This document shows, one piece after another, positions 43,808-52,343 of a stretch of DNA of 64,000 nt. Each line of letters begins with the position of its first letter. Position 1 is the first letter of the stretch. Under the pieces are notes generated by a model that was not told where the DNA came from, did not search any database, and worked only from the letters and a program-made list of their open reading frames with translations. The position numbers were made by a program, and so were the translations under genes. Source of the DNA: Acidobacteriota bacterium (GTDB lineage Bacteria; Acidobacteriota; Terriglobia; Terriglobales; Acidobacteriaceae); the NCBI GenBank assembly GCA_021793405.1, contig JAJYSV010000001.1:1-64000 (forward strand). The letters are read 5' to 3'.

Positions 43808-46435
43808 CTAGCGAACGACGAAGTTTACTAATTTCCCTTCCAACAAGACGACTTTGATAATCTCTTTCCCGGCCAGTCCAGTCTTAATTTTCGGGTCTTG
43901 CAATGCCATCGCGCGCAGATGCTCGCCGTCGCTGCCAGCCAGTACAGAGACTACTGTACGCAACTTGCCATTGATCTGTACCGGCACTTGCAAAACATTT
44001 TCCGCGGCGAGTTCATCGTCATACGCGGGCCAAGGTGCGCGCAGCAGCGGAGTATTCTCCGCCATCTGCGACCACAGCTCGGCCGCAAGATAGGGAGCAA
44101 AGGCTTGCAGCATCAACACAAGATTACGCGTGATGGCGTAAAGCACCGAGTCAGCGACAGCGCCGGACAGCAGCGCGATTTCTTGCGCCGTCAGATCGTT
44201 CACCAGTTCCATAATGGCGGCAATGCAGGTGTTGAAATGCCAGCGGCCATCAAACTCCTGCGTGAGGCGGCGAAGGGTTTGGTGCAGCTTGCGCATCAGC
44301 TGCCGCTCCAGCGGATTCAATGTGGACGGCAGGGGCTGAGAGCGGCCAGCCACTACGCGCGGCATGGCCTGCAACGCAAAACGGTAGACACGCGACAGGA
44401 AACGGCTGACGCCGGCGACGCCATCTTCCTGCCAATCCAGATCGCGGTCCGGCGGCGCTGCAAACAATGCGTACATGCGCGTGGAATCGGCGCCGTAACG
44501 CGCAATCATGTCGTCCGGAGAGACCACATTTCCCTTGGACTTCGACATCTTGGCGCCATTCCTGATCACCATGCCCTGGGTAAACAAGCGCTCGACAGGC
44601 TCATCGTTTTTCACCAGACCCAGGTCGCGCGTCATCTTGGTCCAGAAGCGCGAATAGATCAGGTGGAGAATGGCGTGCTCAACTCCGCCGATGTATTGGT
44701 CGATTGGAAACCAATAGGCAACAGTATCTGTGTCAAATGGCGCGCCGGAATTTTTGGGATCGGCGTAGCGATAAAAGTACCACGAGGAATCGACGAAGGT
44801 GTCCATGGTGTCGAATTCGCGGCGCGCCACTCCGCCGCACTTCGGGCAAACTACGCGAGCGAACTCCGGCACGCGGGACAGCGGCGATCCACCCTCCTGC
44901 GTTATTTCAATTTTGTCCGGCAACAGAACGGGGAGCTGATCCTCCGGCACCGGCACCAGGCCATCCTTCTCGCAATAGATCATCGGAATGGGAGTGCCCC
45001 AGTAGCGCTGCCGGCTGATGCCCCAGTCCTTCAAGCGAAAGGTAGTCGACGGCTCGCCAAACCCATGTTGCTTGGCGTATTCCGCCATGACTCGTTGTGC
45101 CTCCTGGCAGCCGAGGCCGGTAAATTCCCCGGAGTTGATGAGCAGGCTGTCTTCGCCGGTGAATGGGAGCAGCGGTTCGGATTTCCCGCCTTCATGCTCC
45201 TGGCGCGGCAGCACGACAATCTTCAATTCCAAGTCGTATTTTTTCGCGAACTCGTAGTCGCGCCCATCGTGAGCCGGAACGGACATGACCGCGCCAGTCC
45301 CATAGTCCATCAACACATAGTTGGCGACCCAGATGGGAATGTTCTCCTGCGTAAAGGGATTGGTGGCGGAGCGACCGGTGGCGACACCCTGCTTTTCCAG
45401 CGCTTCCATGTCTCCCTTCTCTCGCGCCGTTTTCTGTTCTTGCAATAACGCGCGCACTTTTTTCCCGAGCTCCGGACTTTGAGCGGTAAATTCCGCCACC
45501 AACGGATGTTCCGGCGCCAGCACCAGCGAGGTCGCTCCATAAATCGTGTCGATGCGGGTGGTGAAGACGGTGATGGTGACCCCATCTTGTACAGGCTCCG
45601 ACATGGTTTCAGTCAAGTTGAGTTTGACCGGATCCAGGCGGCCCCCCCTGCGGTCTTCTTCCATGGGCACAACCGTAAAGTCGATCCGTGCGCCCTCACT
45701 GCGACCGATCCAGTTGCGCTGCATAGTGCGAACTTTTTCCGGCCAGCTCTCCAGCTTGTCCAGATCGCGCAACAGTTCGTCCGCGTATTTGGTGATTCGC
45801 AAAAACCATTGCTCCAACTCGCGCTGCTCGACGATGGTTTCTTCGTGCCGCCAGCAACAGCCGTTCACGACCTGCTCATTCGCCAGCACAGTGGCACACT
45901 GCGGACACCAGTTCACTTTGCTCTTCTTGCGATAGGCCAGGCCGCGTTCGTACATCTTGAGGAAGAACCACTGATTCCAGCGGTAGTAGTCGGGGAGGCA
46001 GGTGGTCACTTCACGCTGCCAGTCATAGCTGAGCCCCAGCCGGTTCATCTGGCCGCGCATGGCGGCAATGTTGGCCAATGTCCAGTCGCGCGGCGGCGTG
46101 TTGTTTTTGAGCGCCGCGTTTTCGGCGGGCAGGCCGAAGGCGTCCCAGCCCATGGGATGCAGCACATTGTAGCCGCGCATCCACATGTGCCGCGCCAGAG
46201 CATCGCCAATGGCGTAGTTGCGCACGTGGCCCATGTGGAGTTGGCCAGAGGGATACGGCAACATTTCCAGCACGTAGTATTTCGGCTTGCCACTGTTCGG
46301 CGGCTCGGCTGCGTAAAGGTCCGGCTGCGCATCCCATTGCGCCTGCCAGCGCGGCTCAATCTCGGCGGGGGTGTAGCGCGGGACGTGGTCCGTTGCCGAA
46401 GGGGCAATCGGCTGGCTGGGTTCATTTTTCGGCAT
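43808..46435 (-). CDS. leuS: Leucyl-tRNA synthetase
   Basis: Charges tRNA-Leu. The 875-residue bacterial-type enzyme has HMGH (67-70) in PYPSGQLHMGHVRNY, KMSKSKGN (about 627), the zinc-binding CPQC region, an editing domain (FTTRIDTIYGATSLVLAPEH; VPAHDGRDYEFAKKYDL), and the C-terminal anticodon-binding and leucine-specific regions. ATG 46435 opens a 20-residue extension before YTPAEIEPRWQ. It may lead a transcript including the membrane protein, guaA and the methyltransferase. Confidence 0.97.
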   Translation of the reverse strand: MPKNEPSQPIAPSATDHVPRYTPAEIEPRWQAQWDAQPDLYAAEPPNSGKPKYYVLEMLPYPSGQLHMGHVRNYAIGDALARHMWMRGYNVLHPMGWDAFGLPAENAALKNNTPPRDWTLANIAAMRGQMNRLGLSYDWQREVTTCLPDYYRWNQWFFLKMYERGLAYRKKSKVNWCPQCATVLANEQVVNGCCWRHEETIVEQRELEQWFLRITKYADELLRDLDKLESWPEKVRTMQRNWIGRSEGARIDFTVVPMEEDRRGGRLDPVKLNLTETMSEPVQDGVTITVFTTRIDTIYGATSLVLAPEHPLVAEFTAQSPELGKKVRALLQEQKTAREKGDMEALEKQGVATGRSATNPFTQENIPIWVANYVLMDYGTGAVMSVPAHDGRDYEFAKKYDLELKIVVLPRQEHEGGKSEPLLPFTGEDSLLINSGEFTGLGCQEAQRVMAEYAKQHGFGEPSTTFRLKDWGISRQRYWGTPIPMIYCEKDGLVPVPEDQLPVLLPDKIEITQEGGSPLSRVPEFARVVCPKCGGVARREFDTMDTFVDSSWYFYRYADPKNSGAPFDTDTVAYWFPIDQYIGGVEHAILHLIYSRFWTKMTRDLGLVKNDEPVERLFTQGMVIRNGAKMSKSKGNVVSPDDMIARYGADSTRMYALFAAPPDRDLDWQEDGVAGVSRFLSRVYRFALQAMPRVVAGRSQPLPSTLNPLERQLMRKLHQTLRRLTQEFDGRWHFNTCIAAIMELVNDLTAQEIALLSGAVADSVLYAITRNLVLMLQAFAPYLAAELWSQMAENTPLLRAPWPAYDDELAAENVLQVPVQINGKLRTVVSVLAGSDGEHLRAMALQDPKIKTGLAGKEIIKVVLLEGKLVNFVVR

Positions 46436-46512
46436 ACTGGTTTGATTCTAAATGCGCGAGATGTATGGCAGGAATTTATGAGGCCAAAGTAAGCCACTCA
46501 TCTAGGTTCGAG

Positions 46513-48060
46513 TTAAGAATTAGCGAGTCGACGTTGTGGCAATGAATCTCGCATGAAATCATTAAACGAGGCTGCGAGAAGGTCACGTCGCTCCGCCCAG
46601 AAATCCTGCGCATGATCGATAGCCCACAGCCTAGAGTCAAGTGGAATGCATTGCGATTTAAGCACACGCGGGGCGAGTCGCTTGAGATAAACCTCTGGGC
46701 CAGTCTGACCAATGGACTTGTTGATATCGCCGACTATGAACGCAATGTTAGCTACGTTGTCGGCTGCGGATCTGAGCTCCTGTGGGAACTGTCCCCGCGG
46801 TAGGATGTGGTGGCGATCTACGCCCGACTGCATTAAAATTTTGGCGCCGGAGTAGAAGTCTAGAACGCCACGAAACATGCAAGCTATATAGACCGCGAGC
46901 AGCCCGCTCCTATCATTTAGTGCCCCGGCAAAGTCGTTGGAATTTGCCCCAAGGGGGTCCCGCTGCTGGCGCAGATTCTTCAAAAGTGCGCCAGTTGGAT
47001 CCGCGTCGCGGCACGCTCGAAGATCCTTGTCGAGCGCGGTTTCGCTTGAGCCGCTGTATCGATGAAGGAGAGCCGCAAGCGCCAACCATGCGATTAGTCC
47101 CTTGGAATCGCGCTCGCGAGGCGATTGGGTAGCGCACAAAGCGATAATTGGAACAATGAGCGATCCTGACCAAAGAATGTCCATGTTCACGAGGCCGAGT
47201 TCACTCCTGATGAGACCAATCGCCTGCTCTGTGGCTCGCTGTGTGTCCTTCCAAGCTGATAGGACTTCGCGTTTCTCGAGCTCGTGCAAGGGCGTTCGGT
47301 TTCGGCCGTCCGGTTTTGCGACGAAGGCACACGCCCTGAAAAGATGCATGATGTTGAGCCTATTGAATCCCTGTTGCCTCAGCCTTTCGAGGAACGGCGC
47401 AACCTCGTCTGCGATAAATCCAGAATGACGCGCTGCGACGTTCGCACTTTCGATGTCTTCCTTCTTGAGCCTGACACCGAGCGTATTGATTCGCTCAAAG
47501 GCGCGAACTGCATCCTTGAATGTATGGTCTACCATTCGGACAAGTGGAATTTCGTAGTCTAAGATGCGCCGTACCTTTTCAAAATTAGCCTCACGTCTTT
47601 CAGCATTTCTAGTGCCGTCGAGGTTCCTCCTGAGTTGACGATAAATCTCATCGTCCCATAGGTCAGCGATTCGAACCCAGCTCTGATCGTTGCGTGTAGC
47701 CGCATTTGCGAGTCGAAACATGTCCTCTCGCGGGTTGAATACAACTTCTATATCCTCGTCGCCACTCAACGTCCGTGCTAAAGTTATGACCCTTTGCTGA
47801 CCGTCGATCAGCCAATTCATCAGAGAGGCGCGTGTTGGGCGAGGATCCCTGCGGCGTGCGCGTGTCTCCTCAGCGCTTTGCCATAGAAGCAGAGATGAAA
47901 TAGGAAAACCTCGATAAAGCGAATCAATGAGTTTGGGAGCCTTACTTTTTTTCCATACGTAATCCCGTTGGAATTCCGGGATCACTATGCGGCCCATCCG
48001 GTAGTCCTCGATTAGCTGTTTGACTTTGACGTTTTGGTGCTCTAGACGAGGCTCAGTCAT
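46513..48060 (-). CDS. DUF262-HNH (GmrSD/SspE-like) protein, putative defence nuclease
   Basis: A 515-residue protein. The N-terminal DUF262 (GmrSD N-terminal) domain shows IPEFQRDYVW (27-36) and DGQQR (86-90), the nucleotide-handling motif. The middle is helical. The C-terminal part has VDRHHILPRGQFP (His417-His418, HxxP-type DUF1524/HNH nuclease motif), then NIAFIVGDINKSIGQTGPEV, the matching Asn/His-Me-finger context. GmrSD-type proteins are nucleotide-dependent endonucleases that restrict modified phage DNA. Base composition is lower in GC than leuS (two sampled lines 52% and 48%, versus 65% in a leuS line), suggesting horizontal gain. No methyltransferase or partner is adjacent. Restriction is inference from family; single-gene type IV action is most likely. 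Confidence 0.8.
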   Translation of the reverse strand: MTEPRLEHQNVKVKQLIEDYRMGRIVIPEFQRDYVWKKSKAPKLIDSLYRGFPISSLLLWQSAEETRARRRDPRPTRASLMNWLIDGQQRVITLARTLSGDEDIEVVFNPREDMFRLANAATRNDQSWVRIADLWDDEIYRQLRRNLDGTRNAERREANFEKVRRILDYEIPLVRMVDHTFKDAVRAFERINTLGVRLKKEDIESANVAARHSGFIADEVAPFLERLRQQGFNRLNIMHLFRACAFVAKPDGRNRTPLHELEKREVLSAWKDTQRATEQAIGLIRSELGLVNMDILWSGSLIVPIIALCATQSPRERDSKGLIAWLALAALLHRYSGSSETALDKDLRACRDADPTGALLKNLRQQRDPLGANSNDFAGALNDRSGLLAVYIACMFRGVLDFYSGAKILMQSGVDRHHILPRGQFPQELRSAADNVANIAFIVGDINKSIGQTGPEVYLKRLAPRVLKSQCIPLDSRLWAIDHAQDFWAERRDLLAASFNDFMRDSLPQRRLANS

Positions 48061-48110
48061 AAGTGGCGTACTCCTTGGACTGATAGCAAATTGAGGATGA
48101 CATATCTTTC

Positions 48111-48125
48111 CACGATCTTATCGTG
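48111..48125. promoter_or_regulatory. Palindrome upstream of the DUF262-HNH gene
   Basis: CACGAT-CTT-ATCGTG, six-base arms, 51 bases upstream of the DUF262-HNH start. It may be an operator. Confidence 0.4.
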
Positions 48126-48170
48126 TCTAAGCCTAATCGTCCCGTCAGCGACGATGGACGGAGCGGTTTA

Positions 48171-48192
48171 CTTGCCAGTGTTCACTGGTAAG
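48171..48192. promoter_or_regulatory. 22-bp near-perfect palindrome between nfo and the DUF262-HNH gene
   Basis: CTTGCCAGTG-TT-CACTGGTAAG, ten-base arms with a single G/T wobble. It lies about 110 bases upstream of the DUF262-HNH start and 76 bases after the nfo stop. It could be an operator for the nuclease gene or a transcript-end hairpin of nfo; there is no T-run. Confidence 0.45.
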
Positions 48193-48267
48193 TTACGATC
48201 GTGATGCGTGATATTTTCGTCAAATTTTATCTACTATCAGCATTACGATATGACTGTATTTCTTGGG

Positions 48268-49203
48268 CTAAATCGCCAGTCCGCGCAGAGTAAGCACGTT
48301 GCGCTCTTCATCGCCGGGAGCGTCGACGGGCGTTTCGGCGATGAAGGCGGCGTGGGCGAATGCCGGCTCGTGGAGAAGACGGCGGAATGGCTCCAGGCCG
48401 ATCTTGCCTTCCCCGATGTGCTCATGCCGGTCGAGTTTCGAGCCGCGCGCGGCCTTGGCGTCGTTGCAGTGCCATACGCGGACGTTCTCGCAGCCGATAG
48501 CGCGTTCGACCTGCGCCAATGTCTCGGCCCATCCAGCATCGTTGACGATGTTATAGCCAGAGACGTGGGTGTGGCAGGTATCGAGGCAGGCTGCCACGGG
48601 TGCATGCGGGCGAAGATGCTCGATCAATTCCGCCACCTGCTCGAAAGAGCCGCCGAGGGAATGCTCCGCACCTGCGGTATTTTCGATCAGGATGTGAAAG
48701 GGTGTTTGCTGCCAGGGCAGGCCGGCAATCGCCTTCTGAATGGATTCTGCCGCCAACTCCAAACCTTGCTTGCGCGTCATGCCGCGATAGGAGCCGGGAT
48801 GGACGACGAGGTATTCCGCGCCCAGCGAAAGCGCGCGTTCGATTTCTCCGCGAAATGCCTGAACGGATTTCTCGCAGATTTCTGGTGATTGGCTGCAAAG
48901 ATTCACCAGATAGCTGGTGTGGATCACCAGCGGTCCAACGCCCAACTCGGCGCGAGCTGCCCGCGTCGATTCCACCTGCTCGGCGGTTATTTTAGACGCG
49001 CGCCACATGCGCGGGCTGGAGGAAAATATCTGGAGCGTATTTGCGCCCAGCGTTGGGGCGCGGCGGACTGCATTCGCGACACCGCCCGTGGTGGAAAGAT
49101 GAACGCCAATCAATTTGCTGGGCAGGTTGGCTAGCTTCGCGTCGCTCGGTTGTGGATTCGGTTTGCTCTGTTTCCCCGCAGTCCTCGACATAGCCATGAG
49201 CAT
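48268..49203 (-). CDS. nfo: Endonuclease IV (AP endonuclease)
   Basis: Cuts DNA 5' of abasic sites in base excision repair. The protein has up to 311 residues. Zinc-binding blocks are VIHTSYLVN, IENTAGAEHSLGGSF, CLDTCHTHVSGYN, WHCNDAKAARGSK, DRHEHIGEGKIG, and IAETPVDAPGDEERN at the end. The first 30 residues are not family-like; several in-frame ATGs (49203, 49197, 49191) are possible, none with a strong ribosome binding site. It follows the aldo/keto reductase gene by 15 bases and probably shares its transcript. Confidence 0.94.
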   Translation of the reverse strand: MLMAMSRTAGKQSKPNPQPSDAKLANLPSKLIGVHLSTTGGVANAVRRAPTLGANTLQIFSSSPRMWRASKITAEQVESTRAARAELGVGPLVIHTSYLVNLCSQSPEICEKSVQAFRGEIERALSLGAEYLVVHPGSYRGMTRKQGLELAAESIQKAIAGLPWQQTPFHILIENTAGAEHSLGGSFEQVAELIEHLRPHAPVAACLDTCHTHVSGYNIVNDAGWAETLAQVERAIGCENVRVWHCNDAKAARGSKLDRHEHIGEGKIGLEPFRRLLHEPAFAHAAFIAETPVDAPGDEERNVLTLRGLAI

Positions 49204-49218
49204 AACTGAGCGCGATAT

Positions 49219-50211
49219 TTATTTCTTCGGCTTGGCGGGTACAGGATTTGCGGTCAGAAACTCTTCGATGCGCGCGATTTCTCCGGGCTGCAAGCGGAAA
49301 CTGGCCGCACCGATGATGCCATCTACTTGGCTTGGGTTGCGCGCGCCCACGATTGCCGCGGTCACCGCGGGTTGACGGAGCGTCCACGCAATGGCGACCT
49401 CGCCGGGAGAGCGGCCATGGTCACTGCCAATCTCGCGCAGCAACTCGACCAGCTTGAGGTTGCGGCTGAGTTGCGGCTCCTGGAACCGGGCATTGTTGCG
49501 GCGCCAATCATCCTTAGGCATCTGGGCGATGCGCTCCTTCGTCATGGCGCCGGTCAGCAGGCCCGACACCATGGGCGAATAGGTGATGACGCCGATTTCG
49601 TGCTGCTGGCAATAGGGAAGGATTTCTTTTTCGATGCCTCGGTTCAGCATGGAATAGGGCGGCTGCAAGGAAGTGATGGGAGCGATCTTTGCGATCCGTT
49701 CCATCTGCTGAATGGAGAAATTGGAAACGCCGATGTAGCGGACCTTGCCTTCTTCCTTCAGTTTCACCAGTGTCTGCCAGCCCTCTTCTACGTCGTTCTC
49801 CGGGTCCGGCCAGTGGATCTGATAAAGATCGACGGCGTCCATCTGCAAGCGGCGCAAGCACGCCTCCAATTCCTTGCGGATTGAATCCCGTTTCAAACTG
49901 TGGCTGATCTTCTGACCAGGGCGAAGGAACTTCTTGCTCCACACCATCGAACATTTCGTAAACACGAATGGTTTGTTTCGCCGACCCTGGAGCGCGCGGG
50001 CCACAACTTCTTCTGAATGGCCCAGACCGTAGATGGCGGCTGTGTCGATCCAATTGATGCCGAGATCGAGCGCACGCTGAATCGCAGCGATGGAGTCGTT
50101 GTCGTCCTGCGGACCCCAGGCATACTCCCAGTCGCCGCCGCCGATGGCCCACGCGCCAAAGCCGATGGCGGTCAGCCGCATGTTGGAGTTGCCAAGCTGT
50201 CGCGTTGCCAT
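49219..50211 (-). CDS. Aldo/keto reductase
   Basis: A 330-residue NADPH-dependent oxidoreductase. GFGAWAIGGGDWEYAWG at the start, catalytic Asp/Tyr in WIDTAAIYGLGHSEE, Lys in FVFTKCS, His in YQIHWPDP, then the cofactor-binding GVSNFS, TYSPMVSGLL and IVGARNPSQVDGIIGAA. I start it at 50211 (MATRQLG, the family N-terminus); ATG codons further upstream at 50235 and 50289 are possible. Subfamily resembles general 'AKR11/12-like' detoxifying reductases; the substrate is unknown. Confidence 0.9.
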   Translation of the reverse strand: MATRQLGNSNMRLTAIGFGAWAIGGGDWEYAWGPQDDNDSIAAIQRALDLGINWIDTAAIYGLGHSEEVVARALQGRRNKPFVFTKCSMVWSKKFLRPGQKISHSLKRDSIRKELEACLRRLQMDAVDLYQIHWPDPENDVEEGWQTLVKLKEEGKVRYIGVSNFSIQQMERIAKIAPITSLQPPYSMLNRGIEKEILPYCQQHEIGVITYSPMVSGLLTGAMTKERIAQMPKDDWRRNNARFQEPQLSRNLKLVELLREIGSDHGRSPGEVAIAWTLRQPAVTAAIVGARNPSQVDGIIGAASFRLQPGEIARIEEFLTANPVPAKPKK

Positions 50212-50279
50212 CGAGATTGAGCCCGGGCTTTGCATAGTTTTCAGGACTGAGTGAAACTGTACGGCGATTCTGGGACTCC

Positions 50280-50314
50280 AAAAAAACACCGGGCCCGCGG
50301 ATAAAGCAGGCCCG
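50280..50314 (-). terminator. Rho-independent terminator downstream of clpX
   Basis: On the minus strand CGGGCC and GGCCCG form a 6-bp GC stem (with CGGGCCC available on one side), followed by a run of seven T residues (A7 on the plus strand at 50280-50286). It lies 34 bases after the clpX stop and before the aldo/keto reductase gene. Confidence 0.8.
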
Positions 50315-50347
50315 ATGCATTTCGATAGATAGTTGCGGCCTGAGAAA

Positions 50348-51625
50348 CTATCCGGCCTTCTCCAACAGAGTGACCGAGAGATCGCGTTTCTGGACCATGT
50401 CCGCGGTGATCTCGATTTCCCGCACCTTCTTGTTGTTGGGCAGGTGATACATCAAATCGAGCATCAACTCCTCTAGGATCATGCGCAAGCCGCGAGCTCC
50501 CACCTTGCGATGCAGGGCTTCGCGGGCGATGGCCCCCACAGCCTCCGAGGTAAAGGTGAGACGCACATTCTCATACTCAAACATGCGCTGATACTGTTTC
50601 ATGATGGCATTCCGCGGCTTCACCAGAATCTCCACCAGCGCCGCTTCATCCAGTTCATCGAGAATTCCAATGACGGGCAGGCGGCCGACAAACTCGGGAA
50701 TCAGGCCGAACTTGATCAGGTCCTGCGGCTCTGTCTGCCGTAACAATTCCGTGTCGCGCAAGGATGGAACTCCCGAGCCGGGCTGACCGTCGCGATCGGA
50801 AATGGCCTTGAAGCCGAGCGCCTTCTTGCCGGCGCGGCGACCAATCACGCGTTCCAGGCCGACAAAAGCCCCGCCGCAGATAAACAGAATGTTGGTGGTG
50901 TCGACGGGCGTGAACTCCTGATGTGGATGCTTACGTCCGCCCTGCGGAGGAACGTTGGCAACCGTGCCTTCGAGAATCTTAAGCAAGGCCTGCTGCACGC
51001 CTTCGCCGGAGACATCGCGGGTGATGGAGGGGTTTTCGTCCTTGCGCCCGATTTTGTCGATTTCGTCGATGTAGATGATGCCGGTCTGAGCGCGAGCAAC
51101 ATCTCCGTCGGCCGCCTGCAATAGCTTGAGGATGATATTTTCGACATCCTCGCCAACGTACCCGGCTTCCGTGAGCGTGGTCGCGTCGACGATGGCAAAT
51201 GGAACGTCCAATGTGCGGGCGAGGGTCTGCGCCATCAACGTCTTGCCGCTCCCCGTGGGGCCGATCAGCAGAATGTTGGACTTGGTCAGCTCCACATCGT
51301 TGGTGCGCGTGCGGTTCATCTGGATGCGCTTGTAATGGTTGTAGACGGCGACTGCCAGCTTCTTCTTGGTGGTCTCCTGCCCAATGACATACTCATCCAT
51401 GAAAGCTTTCACTTCCTGTGGCTTGGGCAGGTGAGCGGGAGCCGTCGTGGGGCGCGCTTCATTCTTGTCGTCTTCCAGAATGGAGTTGCACACGGCAACG
51501 CATTCGTCGCAGATATAAGCCCGCGGATAATCACTGGGGGAGGAAATCAGCTTGGCTACGGCGTCCTGCGATTTATGGCAGAACGAACAACGGAGTACAT
51601 CATCGGAACCGGCACGTGTTTTCAT
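50348..51625 (-). CDS. clpX: ATP-dependent Clp protease ATP-binding subunit ClpX
   Basis: AAA+ unfoldase that feeds substrates to ClpP. The 425-residue protein has an N-terminal zinc-binding domain (Cys13, Cys16, Cys39, Cys42), [20 protein letters not shown], Walker A GPTGSGKT, Walker [11 protein letters not shown], the GYVGEDVE pore loop, an IGF-like loop ([14 protein letters not shown] just upstream) and the sensor-2 region ([18 protein letters not shown]). ATG 51625 gives the normal N-terminus. It follows clpP by 55 bases in the tig-clpP-clpX order. Confidence 0.97.
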   Translation of the reverse strand: MKTRAGSDDVLRCSFCHKSQDAVAKLISSPSDYPRAYICDECVAVCNSILEDDKNEARPTTAPAHLPKPQEVKAFMDEYVIGQETTKKKLAVAVYNHYKRIQMNRTRTNDVELTKSNILLIGPTGSGKTLMAQTLARTLDVPFAIVDATTLTEAGYVGEDVENIILKLLQAADGDVARAQTGIIYIDEIDKIGRKDENPSITRDVSGEGVQQALLKILEGTVANVPPQGGRKHPHQEFTPVDTTNILFICGGAFVGLERVIGRRAGKKALGFKAISDRDGQPGSGVPSLRDTELLRQTEPQDLIKFGLIPEFVGRLPVIGILDELDEAALVEILVKPRNAIMKQYQRMFEYENVRLTFTSEAVGAIAREALHRKVGARGLRMILEELMLDLMYHLPNNKKVREIEITADMVQKRDLSVTLLEKAG

Positions 51626-51680
51626 TGTTTGCGTCTCCTACTGCACCCGTTCCGGGCCCAGCGTCGGGCTCGATGCGAGC

Positions 51681-52271
51681 TTACGTCCTTGGCCTGTCAA
51701 TAATCTCATCAATGATGCCATATTCTTTCGATTGTGGGGCGTTCATAATGAAATCCCGCTCCACATCGCGTTCTATCCGCTCGATGGGCTGACCGGTGTG
51801 CTTCGACATCAAGCGATTGGTAATCTCACGAATACGAAGGATCTCGCGCGCGTGAATGTCAATGTCCGTGGCCTGCCCCGACAGACCGCCCATGGACGGC
51901 TGATGGATCAGGATGCGGGAATTCGGCAGCGCGAAGCGCTTCCCCTTGGTGCCGGACATCAGCAGAAACGCTCCCATGCTGGCCGCCTGACCAATGCAAT
52001 AGGTCACCACATCATTCTTGATGAACTGCATCGTATCGTAAATCGCGAGACCGGCGGAAATAGAGCCGCCGGGGGAATTGATGTAGAGCTGCAGGTCCTT
52101 GTCAGTATCCTCGCCGGAAAGAAACAGCATTTGCGCGATGATCAGGTTCGCGATCTGGTCGTCGATCGGCGTACCCAGAAAAATGATGTTATCGCGTAGC
52201 AGGCGAGAATAAATATCGTAGGCGCGTTCGCCTCGACTCGTCTGCTCAACCACCATTGGAACTAAACCCAT
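51681..52271 (-). CDS. clpP: ATP-dependent Clp protease proteolytic subunit ClpP
   Basis: Serine peptidase tetradecamer partner of ClpX. It has 196 residues. The catalytic triad is visible: Ser98 in [11 protein letters not shown], His123 in [10 protein letters not shown], and Asp173 in [11 protein letters not shown]. The handle region [20 protein letters not shown] is normal. Only a short N-terminal propeptide precedes [18 protein letters not shown]. It sits 72 bases after tig, within the usual tig-clpP-clpX cluster. Confidence 0.97.
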   Translation of the reverse strand: MGLVPMVVEQTSRGERAYDIYSRLLRDNIIFLGTPIDDQIANLIIAQMLFLSGEDTDKDLQLYINSPGGSISAGLAIYDTMQFIKNDVVTYCIGQAASMGAFLLMSGTKGKRFALPNSRILIHQPSMGGLSGQATDIDIHAREILRIREITNRLMSKHTGQPIERIERDVERDFIMNAPQSKEYGIIDEIIDRPRT

Positions 52272-52343
52272 ACCCGTTTCCTATTGCCTCTCTCGCGGTT
52301 GTAGGCCTTCCGTATAGAACATCGGCCAAAATCGAAAATTACG

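Noticed and set aside
43898-45448. 516-codon plus-strand frame opposite leuS
   Set aside because: Antisense shadow; His/Arg/Gln-rich composition and no motif.
47641-47700. Possible tRNA because of a GATTCGAACCC-like string
   Set aside because: Lies inside the DUF262-HNH gene and no cloverleaf can be built around it.
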